Shown: positions 49,511 to 58,210 of the stretch, one piece after another
Layout of the letters: each line of letters starts with the position of its first letter
Numbering within the stretch: position 1 is the stretch's first letter
Assembly: GCA_965220265.1 (NCBI GenBank)
Contig: CBDCPM010000004.1
Span: 4,278,001-4,342,000, forward strand
Direction: 5' to 3'
From: Bin87 sp965220265
GTDB lineage: Bacteria; Chloroflexota; Dehalococcoidia; Lucifugimonadales; UBA3495
Length of the DNA stretch: 64,000 bases
Translations under genes and position numbers: made by a program
The notes under the pieces: generated by a model
What the model saw: the letters and a program-made list of their open reading frames with translations, nothing else
Database searches by the model: none
Told to the model about the DNA's origin: nothing

Positions 49511-52500
49511 TCACCGATCAACGACGCGATAGATGGTCGTTTGGTCGTTGGCGTAAGCCAGCTCGAGCGTCCCATCGGAGACCATCTGGTCAAATTTCGC
49601 GATCCCGCCGGGCAGATAGTAGATCCGCTCGAGCTCGCCGACCACCACGTAGCGCACACCATACTCAGACATCAGGTCGCGCGCGGCGTTCCTGCTTAGC
49701 GTGTTGTACATGGTGGACACGTCCCGTGCCCGTCGCTGTACGAGGTCCCAGTCATTGCGTTGCTGGGTCTGGTGCCACGGCCACCCGATCACGGTAGGTA
49801 ATCCCGTGTAAACCGACATCCGACCGTTCCAGCGGTACTGGTCCCCGTGCGCCTCCAGCACCACCGGGGATCCTGAGACGTTATCCTGCAACCACCTGAT
49901 GGCATAGGCGTCCCAGCGCATTTCGATTGGATCGTCGCGCTCCCAGTGCACGGCATCTGACATCCAGGCGGCGCCGTCCAGGGTCAGCGGCGTGGGGTTG
50001 AAGCGGTCCTGGATTCGGACCGGCGTCGCCAATACCGGATATATCATCACGCCGACCGCCACCAAAGCGACCAACCCGGCAAAGGTCCAGCGGGTCACGC
50101 GTCCGTAGACGCTGCTGTGGAGCCGCCACGCCGTCCACCCGCGCCACAAACCGTACGCTCCGGCTACTCCAAACAGCAGCCACGCCACCAGGTAATACTT
50201 GAACAGGGTGTTCATCCGGGCGATGTCCCCTTCGACCCGGACGAAGTCCACGCCGATGCCGATGGCCAGGACGACGGCCAGCATACCCAACGCCGCCAGG
50301 TCCGATCGAACTGGAGGTTCGTCGCCACTCAGCAGCGCTGCCGCCAGCGCCCAAAGTGTCAGTGTCAGTAGCACCATGAGCACGCCGGCGGTCAGGAATC
50401 CCGCGGCCCAGAAGTAACACGCAAACACGACGCCGGCGGACGCGCCCACCAGGAGCCACTGGTGCATCGCCGGCACTGGCGTCGCCGTTCTGATCCTGGC
50501 CAGTAGCGGGCCGCAGGTTCGCGGCAGGACCGCTGACAGCAGCGCCAACGCCGCCAGCAGCGGCAGCGCGTGTATCAACAGGTAGTTGACCAAAGGAGTG
50601 CGCCAACGCGTCGTCTCGATCCCCGTGCCGAAGGTCTCCGTGGCGCCGTGGAACGGGAGAAACGCTGCGTAGCTGACCGCCATGGCCACGATTGCCAGCG
50701 CTGTGCCGACTGCCAACCGCGCCTTGAGTTCGCCGGGCATCATCCATCCCGCGGCCACGGAGAACCCTACCATAAGCAGGGCGTACGCGGGGTATTCCCA
50801 CGAGTTGATGGTCCACAGGCTGCCCTCCGCCAATCCCATCAACGCGGCGCACACCCACGTCCAAATGCTTTTCGGCCCAGACCTCGACACGCCGATCAGC
50901 GCCGCAAACCCCAGCGCCAACGCGAGAAGCGCAAAGGGCATCGTCATCATGTGGGCGTGCAGGTCGGCGAAGAGGAAAGTGAAATACGGGAACTCGGTTA
51001 TATGGAAAGCCAGGTCGACATGATCGCGCGTTTCAAGCCACGGCGTCAGTACGTTGGGTTGAAATTCCTTGATCTCCGGTATGGCGCGGCTGCTGCGCCA
51101 GAAATCGAAACTCGACAGGGGCGCCGCCATCCCACCAATCCGCGCGCTCAGGATGTGAAACAGTTGCACCGCCCCGTCCAGGTTGCCGGCCACCGTGACC
51201 ATCACCGCCGCAGCCAGACCGACCACGGCCGCGCCGCCTGGCAGCCATCGCCGCATACGTTGCAGTGAAGGCGGCCACCACCGGATCCCGAGAGGCGGTT
51301 GCCCGGGTGGCGCGGTCCTTGCGGGAACCGTCCGGGCTGCTTTCACGAAATAGTACGCGAGAGCGCCGGCGCCGGTGGTCGTCAGGGCGAACAGCGTCGG
51401 CACAGCCAGATTGAACGCCGTGGCCGGGGGAATGCCTGTAAGACGAGTGGGAATTGAAAGGATGAAGTATCCCCAATAGTAGTAGTTCAGATACCCGCCG
51501 CCGAACCACGGATCGTACGGGGGCAGCACCGAGGAGCGAGCCACGGCGGTGAAATAGGCCAACTCCATGGGTTTCTCGCCGCCGCGCCACGGGTGCCACA
51601 GATCGGGGTTGGCGGCCCTGATCAGCACGAAAGCCAGGTACGCCAGCACAAACAGCGCCTCGGCGACCAGCACCATACGCCAGCGCTCCCGCAGCCACCC
51701 GGCCATTTCCCGCCAACTTCCGGCCAAGACTGCGACCGATGGTATCGCAACGATCAGAATGGCCAAACCTATGGTGGGGATCGAAAACTGCACGATACCG
51801 GCATTGACCAGCAGCCACGCTACCCACGCCACCAGCAGCAGCCCGACGACCCGGGAGAACAGGAGCCCCCGGTCGTGCAGCGGACGCAGCACCCACCAGG
51901 TCAGCGGGAACGCAACCAGGCAAATCACCTCCAACGCCAGCAGCCAGCCCAGCCACGGCACGCGATTGGGCCAACCGTCCCGCCGAAACACCTGAGACCA
52001 GGTGCCGCTGCCCTGCTGCGCCTCCAGCGCATCAGGCGAAAGCATCAGCGGCGGGGTTTGCACGTGTGCTGCCGAAGCAGCGTTGATCCGCTCACGTATC
52101 TCGGTAGCGGTCATTCGGTCGGTGTTCCGGAACACCAATACCTGCGGGTGGTCGTATCCGATGACGTTTTCGTCAGCGTACCCGAGGTTCAATCCGACGC
52201 GAGCCGCTGCCTCGCGCTCACCACTGTCAACCCAAGCAGGCTCCGGAAGCCCGGCCCGACCGTATGGATCATCCCGGAGTTGAACGCCGGCCACCGCTGG
52301 ATACGACGCAAACGCCTGATCCAACCAGTAGCCCAGCTCGCCGGCAAATAGGAGTTTCAGAAACGCCGAGCTCTGCGGATATTCTTCCGGGAGCCGAGCC
52401 ACCGAGCCGTAGGCCCGGTTGGAGTAGAAGGCCATATAGTCGCTTGAGGACAGGCGATCAACAAGCTCCGGGATTTTGCTGCGGTCGCTATCAGGATGGT

Positions 52501-54241
52501 AAGCGGGGAATGTCCAAACATCGTATCTGCCCAGGTCGGGTATGCGCTCGTCCCAGTAGGCGCCCCCGTTGATGATGGACGCCCCGGGCGGAATGTTGGC
52601 GTTGATCCATTCTGAAGCCGTGACCGCAGTATGCGGACGGCTGTATACGTTGGCGAACGCGATGGCGTACAGGACGGTGGATGCAACGACGATGACCAGC
52701 AGCGCGATGGCAACCGGATACGCGTAGAGCTTGGCCAAACCCGCCAACGTTTGCCGGTTCGATGGTGGAGGGTCCTCCTGGGCTATGAGCCTCAGTGGCT
52801 GGCCCGTCGCTGACACCACCACTCCCCCAGTGGGAGGCGTTACGTGCCACTCCTCCGAAAACGGTGCATCATCGCCAAATATCGGCTCATCGAATATCAG
52901 GTCGTCGCCGATGGTGGGCGGGGTTGCATGCCACGCCTCGGAAAATGGTGCGTCGTCCGGCAATGCCTCCGGATCCTTGGGGTATCTGCTGCGTCGCGAG
53001 TGCGCCCACTCGACCAAGGCGACCAGCATCCGTGCACCCATGAGGAGATAGAACGGCATCAGCGGGAACACGTAGCGCAGGAACCTGACCTCGAACAACT
53101 CCAGGAAAACGAAAGCCGGCACAGCCCAGGCCAGGAGCAGCAGGTCGAAGCGCTGGGCGACCCCTCCCCGCCACGCCATCCATGCGGTGAAGGGCGCAGA
53201 TAGCCAGGCAACGATGCCGAGCGGGATTCCCAACCCCCACACCGACGTCTGCTGGATCTGGTACCAGAACGCGGGAGTGTCGGCGTACTGCCACGTGAAG
53301 GGCCAGTGGCCCGCCTCCCGAGCCATTTCCGCTTGGGCCCGGATATCTGCGACGAACGTGCCGAAGTCCAGTACGGCGTACGGAGTGGTGATGAAAAACG
53401 CCGCCAACGCCAGCAGCCCGGCCACCAACACGGCCGGTGCGAAGCGGATGGCTGACAACGGCGTCAGGTCGCTCCAGCGACCACCGGCCCGGTCCTTCCA
53501 CGCCCAGAGGAAAACCAGCGCCAATGGCGCCAGAATCGGCGCTACTGAGATCTTGGGCGCCATGGCCAAGCCCACCAACAGGCCCAGCAGGGCGGCATCA
53601 CGCATCCGGGCGGTGTCCGAGAACCGGAGCATTGCCCACAACGCCGCCAGGGAAGTCAGTACAGTGAAGGGTTCAGGCCGGTAGAAATGGGCGTGCTGGA
53701 TGTGGATGACGGCGAACGCGGCAAAAGCAGCCGCCAACAGGCCGGTCCACTTACCGTACATCCTGCGGCCGATGGCGAACACCAGAGCAACCGACGCTGT
53801 ATCGGCCACGGCAGCCAGGGCCCGGCCGGCGAACCGCATATCCATGGCGCCCCAATCGGTGAACAGTTCGGCCGCCGACCGGACCAATACCAGCGCATAA
53901 ATGAGGACGCTACCCAACGGAAACCAGTGCGGGCTGAGGGGGCTGCGCTCCGCAGACAGCGCGGTCTCAATGTTGGGCAACCCGGCCTGCATATCGGGCC
54001 ACTGTTTCAGCCAGGTCTCGTGTCCCGGGGATTGGGTGAGCACGCGGAACATGTCGTCAGCGCGCAGGTAGAAGGAGCGCTCATCAGGGTGGAATCCGTG
54101 GCCGTCGTCCCAGTCGATGCCGTACAAGCGAAGGGCCAACGCGGCGATCAGCAGGGCCGGCAGCAGAAAATTAGGCCCCCACAGCCTGCGCAGGGGGGCT
54201 AAAAGACGAAGCCGCTGGGCGTCCATTGGAGGTGAGCGCAT
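49511..54241 (-). CDS. GT39-like glycosyltransferase fused to DUF2298 (YYY) membrane domain
   Basis: This 1576-aa multi-pass membrane protein joins an N-terminal GT-C glycosyltransferase of the PMT/ArnT (GT39) type to a C-terminal DUF2298 domain (Chlor_Arch_YYY). The first domain (about 1-750) has the catalytic loop H-P-D-E-R-S-F after helix 1, many membrane segments and a Q-rich soluble loop near 440-500. The second has N-Y-Y-Y-W-G-Y-F near 917, the YYY motif, and a long hydrophobic stretch to D-R at the end. GT-C enzymes use polyprenyl-phosphate sugars; the protein probably glycosylates lipids or proteins at the membrane. It starts at ATG 54241, overlapping the gap stop as TGATG. Confidence 0.88.
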   Translation of the reverse strand: MRSPPMDAQRLRLLAPLRRLWGPNFLLPALLIAALALRLYGIDWDDGHGFHPDERSFYLRADDMFRVLTQSPGHETWLKQWPDMQAGLPNIETALSAERSPLSPHWFPLGSVLIYALVLVRSAAELFTDWGAMDMRFAGRALAAVADTASVALVFAIGRRMYGKWTGLLAAAFAAFAVIHIQHAHFYRPEPFTVLTSLAALWAMLRFSDTARMRDAALLGLLVGLAMAPKISVAPILAPLALVFLWAWKDRAGGRWSDLTPLSAIRFAPAVLVAGLLALAAFFITTPYAVLDFGTFVADIRAQAEMAREAGHWPFTWQYADTPAFWYQIQQTSVWGLGIPLGIVAWLSAPFTAWMAWRGGVAQRFDLLLLAWAVPAFVFLELFEVRFLRYVFPLMPFYLLMGARMLVALVEWAHSRRSRYPKDPEALPDDAPFSEAWHATPPTIGDDLIFDEPIFGDDAPFSEEWHVTPPTGGVVVSATGQPLRLIAQEDPPPSNRQTLAGLAKLYAYPVAIALLVIVVASTVLYAIAFANVYSRPHTAVTASEWINANIPPGASIINGGAYWDERIPDLGRYDVWTFPAYHPDSDRSKIPELVDRLSSSDYMAFYSNRAYGSVARLPEEYPQSSAFLKLLFAGELGYWLDQAFASYPAVAGVQLRDDPYGRAGLPEPAWVDSGEREAAARVGLNLGYADENVIGYDHPQVLVFRNTDRMTATEIRERINAASAAHVQTPPLMLSPDALEAQQGSGTWSQVFRRDGWPNRVPWLGWLLALEVICLVAFPLTWWVLRPLHDRGLLFSRVVGLLLVAWVAWLLVNAGIVQFSIPTIGLAILIVAIPSVAVLAGSWREMAGWLRERWRMVLVAEALFVLAYLAFVLIRAANPDLWHPWRGGEKPMELAYFTAVARSSVLPPYDPWFGGGYLNYYYWGYFILSIPTRLTGIPPATAFNLAVPTLFALTTTGAGALAYYFVKAARTVPARTAPPGQPPLGIRWWPPSLQRMRRWLPGGAAVVGLAAAVMVTVAGNLDGAVQLFHILSARIGGMAAPLSSFDFWRSSRAIPEIKEFQPNVLTPWLETRDHVDLAFHITEFPYFTFLFADLHAHMMTMPFALLALALGFAALIGVSRSGPKSIWTWVCAALMGLAEGSLWTINSWEYPAYALLMVGFSVAAGWMMPGELKARLAVGTALAIVAMAVSYAAFLPFHGATETFGTGIETTRWRTPLVNYLLIHALPLLAALALLSAVLPRTCGPLLARIRTATPVPAMHQWLLVGASAGVVFACYFWAAGFLTAGVLMVLLTLTLWALAAALLSGDEPPVRSDLAALGMLAVVLAIGIGVDFVRVEGDIARMNTLFKYYLVAWLLFGVAGAYGLWRGWTAWRLHSSVYGRVTRWTFAGLVALVAVGVMIYPVLATPVRIQDRFNPTPLTLDGAAWMSDAVHWERDDPIEMRWDAYAIRWLQDNVSGSPVVLEAHGDQYRWNGRMSVYTGLPTVIGWPWHQTQQRNDWDLVQRRARDVSTMYNTLSRNAARDLMSEYGVRYVVVGELERIYYLPGGIAKFDQMVSDGTLELAYANDQTTIYRVVDR

Positions 54242-55251
54242 CAACCGCCCACGATGCAGCACAGGTCAGCGGTGCGACAGGAGTATCCCCACTCGTTGTC
54301 GTACCATCCCAGGATCTTGACCATACTGTCGTCCAGAACCATGGTGCTCAGGGCGTCAAAGATACAACTGTGGGTGTTGCCACGAATATCGGAACTCACG
54401 ATGGGATCCTCGGTGTACTCCAGGATTCCTTTCATGGGTCCCTTCGCTGCTTCCCTGAACGCGGCGTTGACGTCGTCCTTGGTGACGTTCATCTTGAGGT
54501 CGGCCACGAAGTCTGTGGCGGATCCGACGGACGTGGGAATGCGATAGGCGATGCCGTGGAGCTTGCCGTTGAGCTCGGGCAGCACTACGCCCACGGAACG
54601 GGCCGCGCCGGTGCTGGTGGGGATGATGTTCTGGCCTGCGGCACGGGCTCGCCGCAGGTCCCGGTGGTTGCGGTCCAGTATGCTCTGATCGTTGGTGTAG
54701 GCGTGGATGGTGGACATCAGGCCGCGCTCAACGCCGAAAGCGTCGTGCAATACCTTGACCATAGGCGCAAAACAGTTGGTGGTGCAGGAAGCATTGGAAA
54801 TGATCCGATGCTCTCCCCCGTCATAGACCTCGTCGTTCACGCCGAGCACAATCGTGGCGTCCGCACCCCGAGCCGGAGCCGAGATGATGACCTTGTTAGC
54901 GCCGCCGCTGTCGATATGAGCCGCCGCCTTGGCGGCGTCGGTGAAACGGCCCGTGCATTCCACCACAATGTCTACGCCCATCTCCGACCACGGGATGTTG
55001 GCTGGCTCCGCTTCCTGGAACATCCGGATCGCCTTGCCATCGATAACTATGTTGCCGTTGTCGGTCCCCACTGTGCCGGCATAGGGGCCGTACGTGCTGT
55101 CGTATTTAAAAAGATGGGCGGCCGTATCGGAGTCTCCCAGTCCGTTCACGGCGACCAAGTCCAGCCGGTCGTGGTAGGTGGGTGAAAGAGCCGCCCGGGC
55201 GACCAACCGTCCGATCCGCCCGAACCCGTTGATACCGATGCGCGTCGCCAT
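54241..55251 (-). CDS. gap: glyceraldehyde-3-phosphate dehydrogenase, type I
   Basis: Gap oxidises glyceraldehyde-3-P to 1,3-bisphosphoglycerate. The 336-aa protein has the NAD motif I-N-G-F-G-R-I-G-R, the catalytic Cys in S-N-A-S-C-T-T-N-C, the His in H-A-Y-T-N-D-Q, and phosphate-binding T-S-T-G-A-A. It ends with W-Y-D-N-E-W-G-Y-S. The N-terminal V-N-G-L-G-D after strand 2 lacks the usual Asp33-type pattern in view, so NAD or NADP use is undecided. It sits between eno and the GT39-DUF2298 gene; pgk and tpi are not in the window. Confidence 0.96.
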   Translation of the reverse strand: MATRIGINGFGRIGRLVARAALSPTYHDRLDLVAVNGLGDSDTAAHLFKYDSTYGPYAGTVGTDNGNIVIDGKAIRMFQEAEPANIPWSEMGVDIVVECTGRFTDAAKAAAHIDSGGANKVIISAPARGADATIVLGVNDEVYDGGEHRIISNASCTTNCFAPMVKVLHDAFGVERGLMSTIHAYTNDQSILDRNHRDLRRARAAGQNIIPTSTGAARSVGVVLPELNGKLHGIAYRIPTSVGSATDFVADLKMNVTKDDVNAAFREAAKGPMKGILEYTEDPIVSSDIRGNTHSCIFDALSTMVLDDSMVKILGWYDNEWGYSCRTADLCCIVGG

Positions 55252-55436
55252 CGTGGAATGCCTCCCATCAGTTCAATCGTGGCCAAATGCTATGACAGGC
55301 AAAGCACGCGATATACGTACTGTCCAGCCGGTGGGCTCGCGTTTCCCATATCGAAACCAGCCTACCCGGCGTCCGCGATTATACCACCGAAACGGCGAAT
55401 CCGGGCCGGTTTCCAACGTCACCACAGATCGCGGGG

Positions 55437-56741
55437 CTACCGAGAACCGAGCTTCAGGTACACCTCGTTCCCCGCGTACCGGGCTGAGCTTCCCAATTCC
55501 GCCTCGATCCGCAGCAGTCGGTTGTACTTGGCCACGCGCTCGGAGCGCGCCGGCGCGCCGGTCTTGATCTGACCCACGTTCCACGCGACGGCCAGGTCGG
55601 CGATAGTCGTGTCCTCGGTTTCTCCGGAGCGGTGGCTCATAACCGCCGCCCATCCGGCATCTCGAGCCATGCCCAAAGCCGAGGCGGTCTCGGATAAGGT
55701 GCCGATCTGATTGGGCTTGAGCAGGATGGAATTGCCGGCTTTTTCCTCGATCCCGCGATGGAGCCGGCTGATGTTGGTGACGAGCAGGTCATCACCGACC
55801 AACTGCACGGTATCACCGAGCCTACGGGTCATGGTCGACCACCCGGCCCAGTCGTCTTCGAACAACCCGTCCTCGATGCTGATGATGGGGTACTCGGCAC
55901 ACCACCCGACGTACAGGTCAATGAGTTCACCGGCGCTGAGCGACATCCCTTCCCGTTCGAGATGATAATTCGACGCGTCCGCATCCCATAGTTCCGACGC
56001 CGCCACGTCCAGGGCGATGTGGACCTGCTCGCCCGGTCGGTACCCGGCCGCTTCGATGGCCTGCAACACCACTTCGATAGCGTCACGGTTGGACGGCAAG
56101 GTCGGGGCGAAACCGCCTTCGTCGCCGACGTTCAGGTTGTGCCCGCCGTTCCTCAGGATGGTTTTCAACGCCTGGTAGATCTCCACGCCGGCGCGCAGCG
56201 CGTCGGAAAACCGGTCGAACCCGGCGGGGGCGACCATGAACTCCTGTACGTCGGCGGAATTGGACGCGTGCCGGCCCCCATTGAGGATGTTCAGCAGAGG
56301 CACCGGCAGGCTCACCTGGCCGTCACCCGCCAGATGCCGCCATAGCGAGCCTCCCGCTGCGGAAACCGCGGCGGCCCGGGCGGTGGCCATGGAAACGGCC
56401 AGCACCGCGTTGGCCCCCAGGCCGCTCTTGTCATCGGTCCCGTCCAGCTCGTTCAAGAGGCGGTCCACGCCAGGCTGGTCGAATGGAGACGCTCCCATCA
56501 GCGCAGGACCGATACGGTGGTTCACGTTGGCAACGGCGGTCAATGTACCGCTGCCGCCGAATCGGGCACGGTCGCCATCGCGCAGTTCCAAGGCTTCGTA
56601 GCTGCCGGTGCTGGCGCCCGAGGGAACCAGAGCCAAGCCGACACTGCCGTCCAACAGGGTTACTTCCGCTTCGACCGTCGGGTTACCCCGGGAGTCCAGG
56701 GCTTCCCGGCCGACCACGGATGCGATGGTGGCGTCAGCCAT
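55437..56741 (-). CDS. eno: enolase
   Basis: Enolase converts 2-phosphoglycerate to phosphoenolpyruvate. The 434-aa protein has A-L-D-S-R-G-N-P-T-V-E-A-E-V at the start, P-S-G-A-S-T-G (mobile loop), N-I-L-N-G-G-R-H-A-S-N, the metal Asp/Glu set in A-L-D-V-A-A-S-E, I-S-I-E-D-G-L and L-V-G-D-D-L-L-V-T-N. The signature L-L-K-P-N-Q-I-G-T-L-S-E-T carries the catalytic Lys, and S-H-R-S-G-E-T-E-D-T follows. ATG 56741 with GGAGGT upstream is the right start. It overlaps the LOG-like gene by 8 bases, so the two are coupled. gap lies 185 bases downstream. Confidence 0.97.
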   Translation of the reverse strand: MADATIASVVGREALDSRGNPTVEAEVTLLDGSVGLALVPSGASTGSYEALELRDGDRARFGGSGTLTAVANVNHRIGPALMGASPFDQPGVDRLLNELDGTDDKSGLGANAVLAVSMATARAAAVSAAGGSLWRHLAGDGQVSLPVPLLNILNGGRHASNSADVQEFMVAPAGFDRFSDALRAGVEIYQALKTILRNGGHNLNVGDEGGFAPTLPSNRDAIEVVLQAIEAAGYRPGEQVHIALDVAASELWDADASNYHLEREGMSLSAGELIDLYVGWCAEYPIISIEDGLFEDDWAGWSTMTRRLGDTVQLVGDDLLVTNISRLHRGIEEKAGNSILLKPNQIGTLSETASALGMARDAGWAAVMSHRSGETEDTTIADLAVAWNVGQIKTGAPARSERVAKYNRLLRIEAELGSSARYAGNEVYLKLGSR

Positions 56742-57270
56742 TTGGTACCTCCGGCAAGGGTTCGGAGAAGGCGACGGTTTGGGTTTCGTCGGTGCGGGCA
56801 TTGGCCGCGGCCACGGCCTTGTCGACGGCATCGACCGGGTCATCGGCGATTATGTAATTCTCTCCGACGGGCAGACCATCACCGCGAACCGTCAGCGGCC
56901 AACTGCTCAGGGACACCACGGGTATGCCGTAGCTGAGGGCGTAGGCGATTTCCGACAGGGTGCCGAAGGCGCCGCCCACGGCGATCACCGCCTGCCCGGT
57001 GCTGACCACAGCCACGTTTCGGGCGTAGCCCATATTGGTGGCCACCGGAATGTCCACGTACTCGTTGGCGGTGTGGGGCGAGCCTCCGGGAAGGATCCCG
57101 ATGGTGGTGCCGTTCTCGGATTTCGCCCCCTTGCACACGGCTTCCATCACGCCGGTCAGTCCGCCGCACACCAGGGTTATGCCTCGGAGAGCCAGTTCCT
57201 TTCCGACCCCCTCGGCCAGCGCGTACACGTGGGGAGGCGGGTCGTAGTTGCCGATTACTGCGATAATCAT
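56734..57270 (-). CDS. TIGR00725/LOG-like Rossmann-fold protein
   Basis: This 178-aa protein of the lysine-decarboxylase-like/TIGR00725 family has I-A-V-I-G-N-Y at the start. C-G-G-L-T-G-V-M-E-A-V-C-K-G-A matches the nucleotide-binding G-G-x-x-G-x-M-x-A motif, and V-G-G-A-F-G-T-L-S-E-I matches the second P-G-G-x-G-T-x-x-E-like motif. LOG enzymes cleave nucleoside 5'-monophosphates; the related TIGR00725 group is uncharacterised. The ATG at 57270 follows GAGGT; an upstream start at 57333 is not supported. It heads the eno transcript. Confidence 0.85.
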   Translation of the reverse strand: MIIAVIGNYDPPPHVYALAEGVGKELALRGITLVCGGLTGVMEAVCKGAKSENGTTIGILPGGSPHTANEYVDIPVATNMGYARNVAVVSTGQAVIAVGGAFGTLSEIAYALSYGIPVVSLSSWPLTVRGDGLPVGENYIIADDPVDAVDKAVAAANARTDETQTVAFSEPLPEVPNG

Positions 57271-57550
57271 AGGATTTACCTCGAAGCAGGCATGTGTAAG
57301 TGTAGACCTAGCGCGGAACGGGAGATCAATCAATTATTGTTCAATTTGCACAACGATAGGTCTGCGGCCGCGGGCAGTGTAGAAGTTTCGAGTAGGTAAA
57401 ACCCATTTTATTGCCTTCTCGACGGAAAAAAGTAGAAACGGTCATTAACGTGCTGTAAAATGGACGTCTCATCCGGTTCAATTAGTTACTATCGGACGTT
57501 ATATAACCAATGATCATGGTAAGTCACAATGTTCTTGAACGGAGGTTATC

Positions 57551-58132
57551 ATGGGCTGGCTTGGTTTCGTCGACTCAATAATGCGGTGGTACGGCTATTC
57601 GCCCGGGCAACACGTGGCAGGGCTAGCCTGTTTGATTGCCGGTCTGTTCGCAGTTTTCATTGTCGTGGACCCCTTGTGCTGGGCGAGCGGTGTCGTAAAC
57701 GACGCATGTACTTTTTCAGTTGACCATCTTTGGTATCACTATGCGGGCAAAGGTGCAGCATTGCAGTTCGCAGGGACGTGTATCGTTTATTCGCTGCTTC
57801 TGATGATGCTGGGTTTGTCTGGCATATATGAAACCGCGCGCCAGAAATTTGGAGAGGTCATAGTCAGGGCTGCGTCCCTGGCCACGTTCGCAGGCTATGT
57901 GATCTTGATAGCCGGATTGTATACGGACTTTGCAAATCAAAACGGCAACGTATCGTTATTATTGCAAATCATCTTTTCCCTTACTTTCCTCGCACACGGC
58001 TGGTTACTGTCCTTATGGGGGTTGATTCGCGCATTACGATGGTTTTTTGGGATCCTGATGTTCATTTGGGCCCATTCGGTTCATGCGTATTGGAGTTGTC
58101 TGGTGAAAAACATTCGCTCTTTGTTCCGGTAA
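57551..58132 (+). CDS. small hypothetical membrane protein, 193 aa, lower GC
   Basis: No family recognised. Four hydrophobic segments are clear: about 23-40 (A-G-L-A-C-L-I-A-G-L-F-A-V-F-I-V-V), 72-94 (Y-S-L-L-L-M-M-L-G-L), 108-124 (F-A-G-Y-V-I-L-I-A-G-L-Y) and 135-158 (I-I-F-S-L-T-F-L-A-H-G-W-L-L). A possible fifth lies at 165-173, followed by a short basic tail. GGAGGTT gives a good start at 57551. The gene and its upstream 250 bases are clearly more AT-rich than their surroundings. It lies alone between two minus-strand blocks (eno and nuo), suggesting acquisition. TAGAAA and TAAAAT 17 bases apart (57433-57461) could be a promoter. Confidence 0.7.
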   Translation: MGWLGFVDSIMRWYGYSPGQHVAGLACLIAGLFAVFIVVDPLCWASGVVNDACTFSVDHLWYHYAGKGAALQFAGTCIVYSLLLMMLGLSGIYETARQKFGEVIVRAASLATFAGYVILIAGLYTDFANQNGNVSLLLQIIFSLTFLAHGWLLSLWGLIRALRWFFGILMFIWAHSVHAYWSCLVKNIRSLFR

Positions 58133-58210
58133 AGCAATTGCTCAATTACGCACCGTTGGAAGTCGCTTGAAACACTTATGGGACCCTGACAATGGGTTGT
58201 GCCTGCCACT

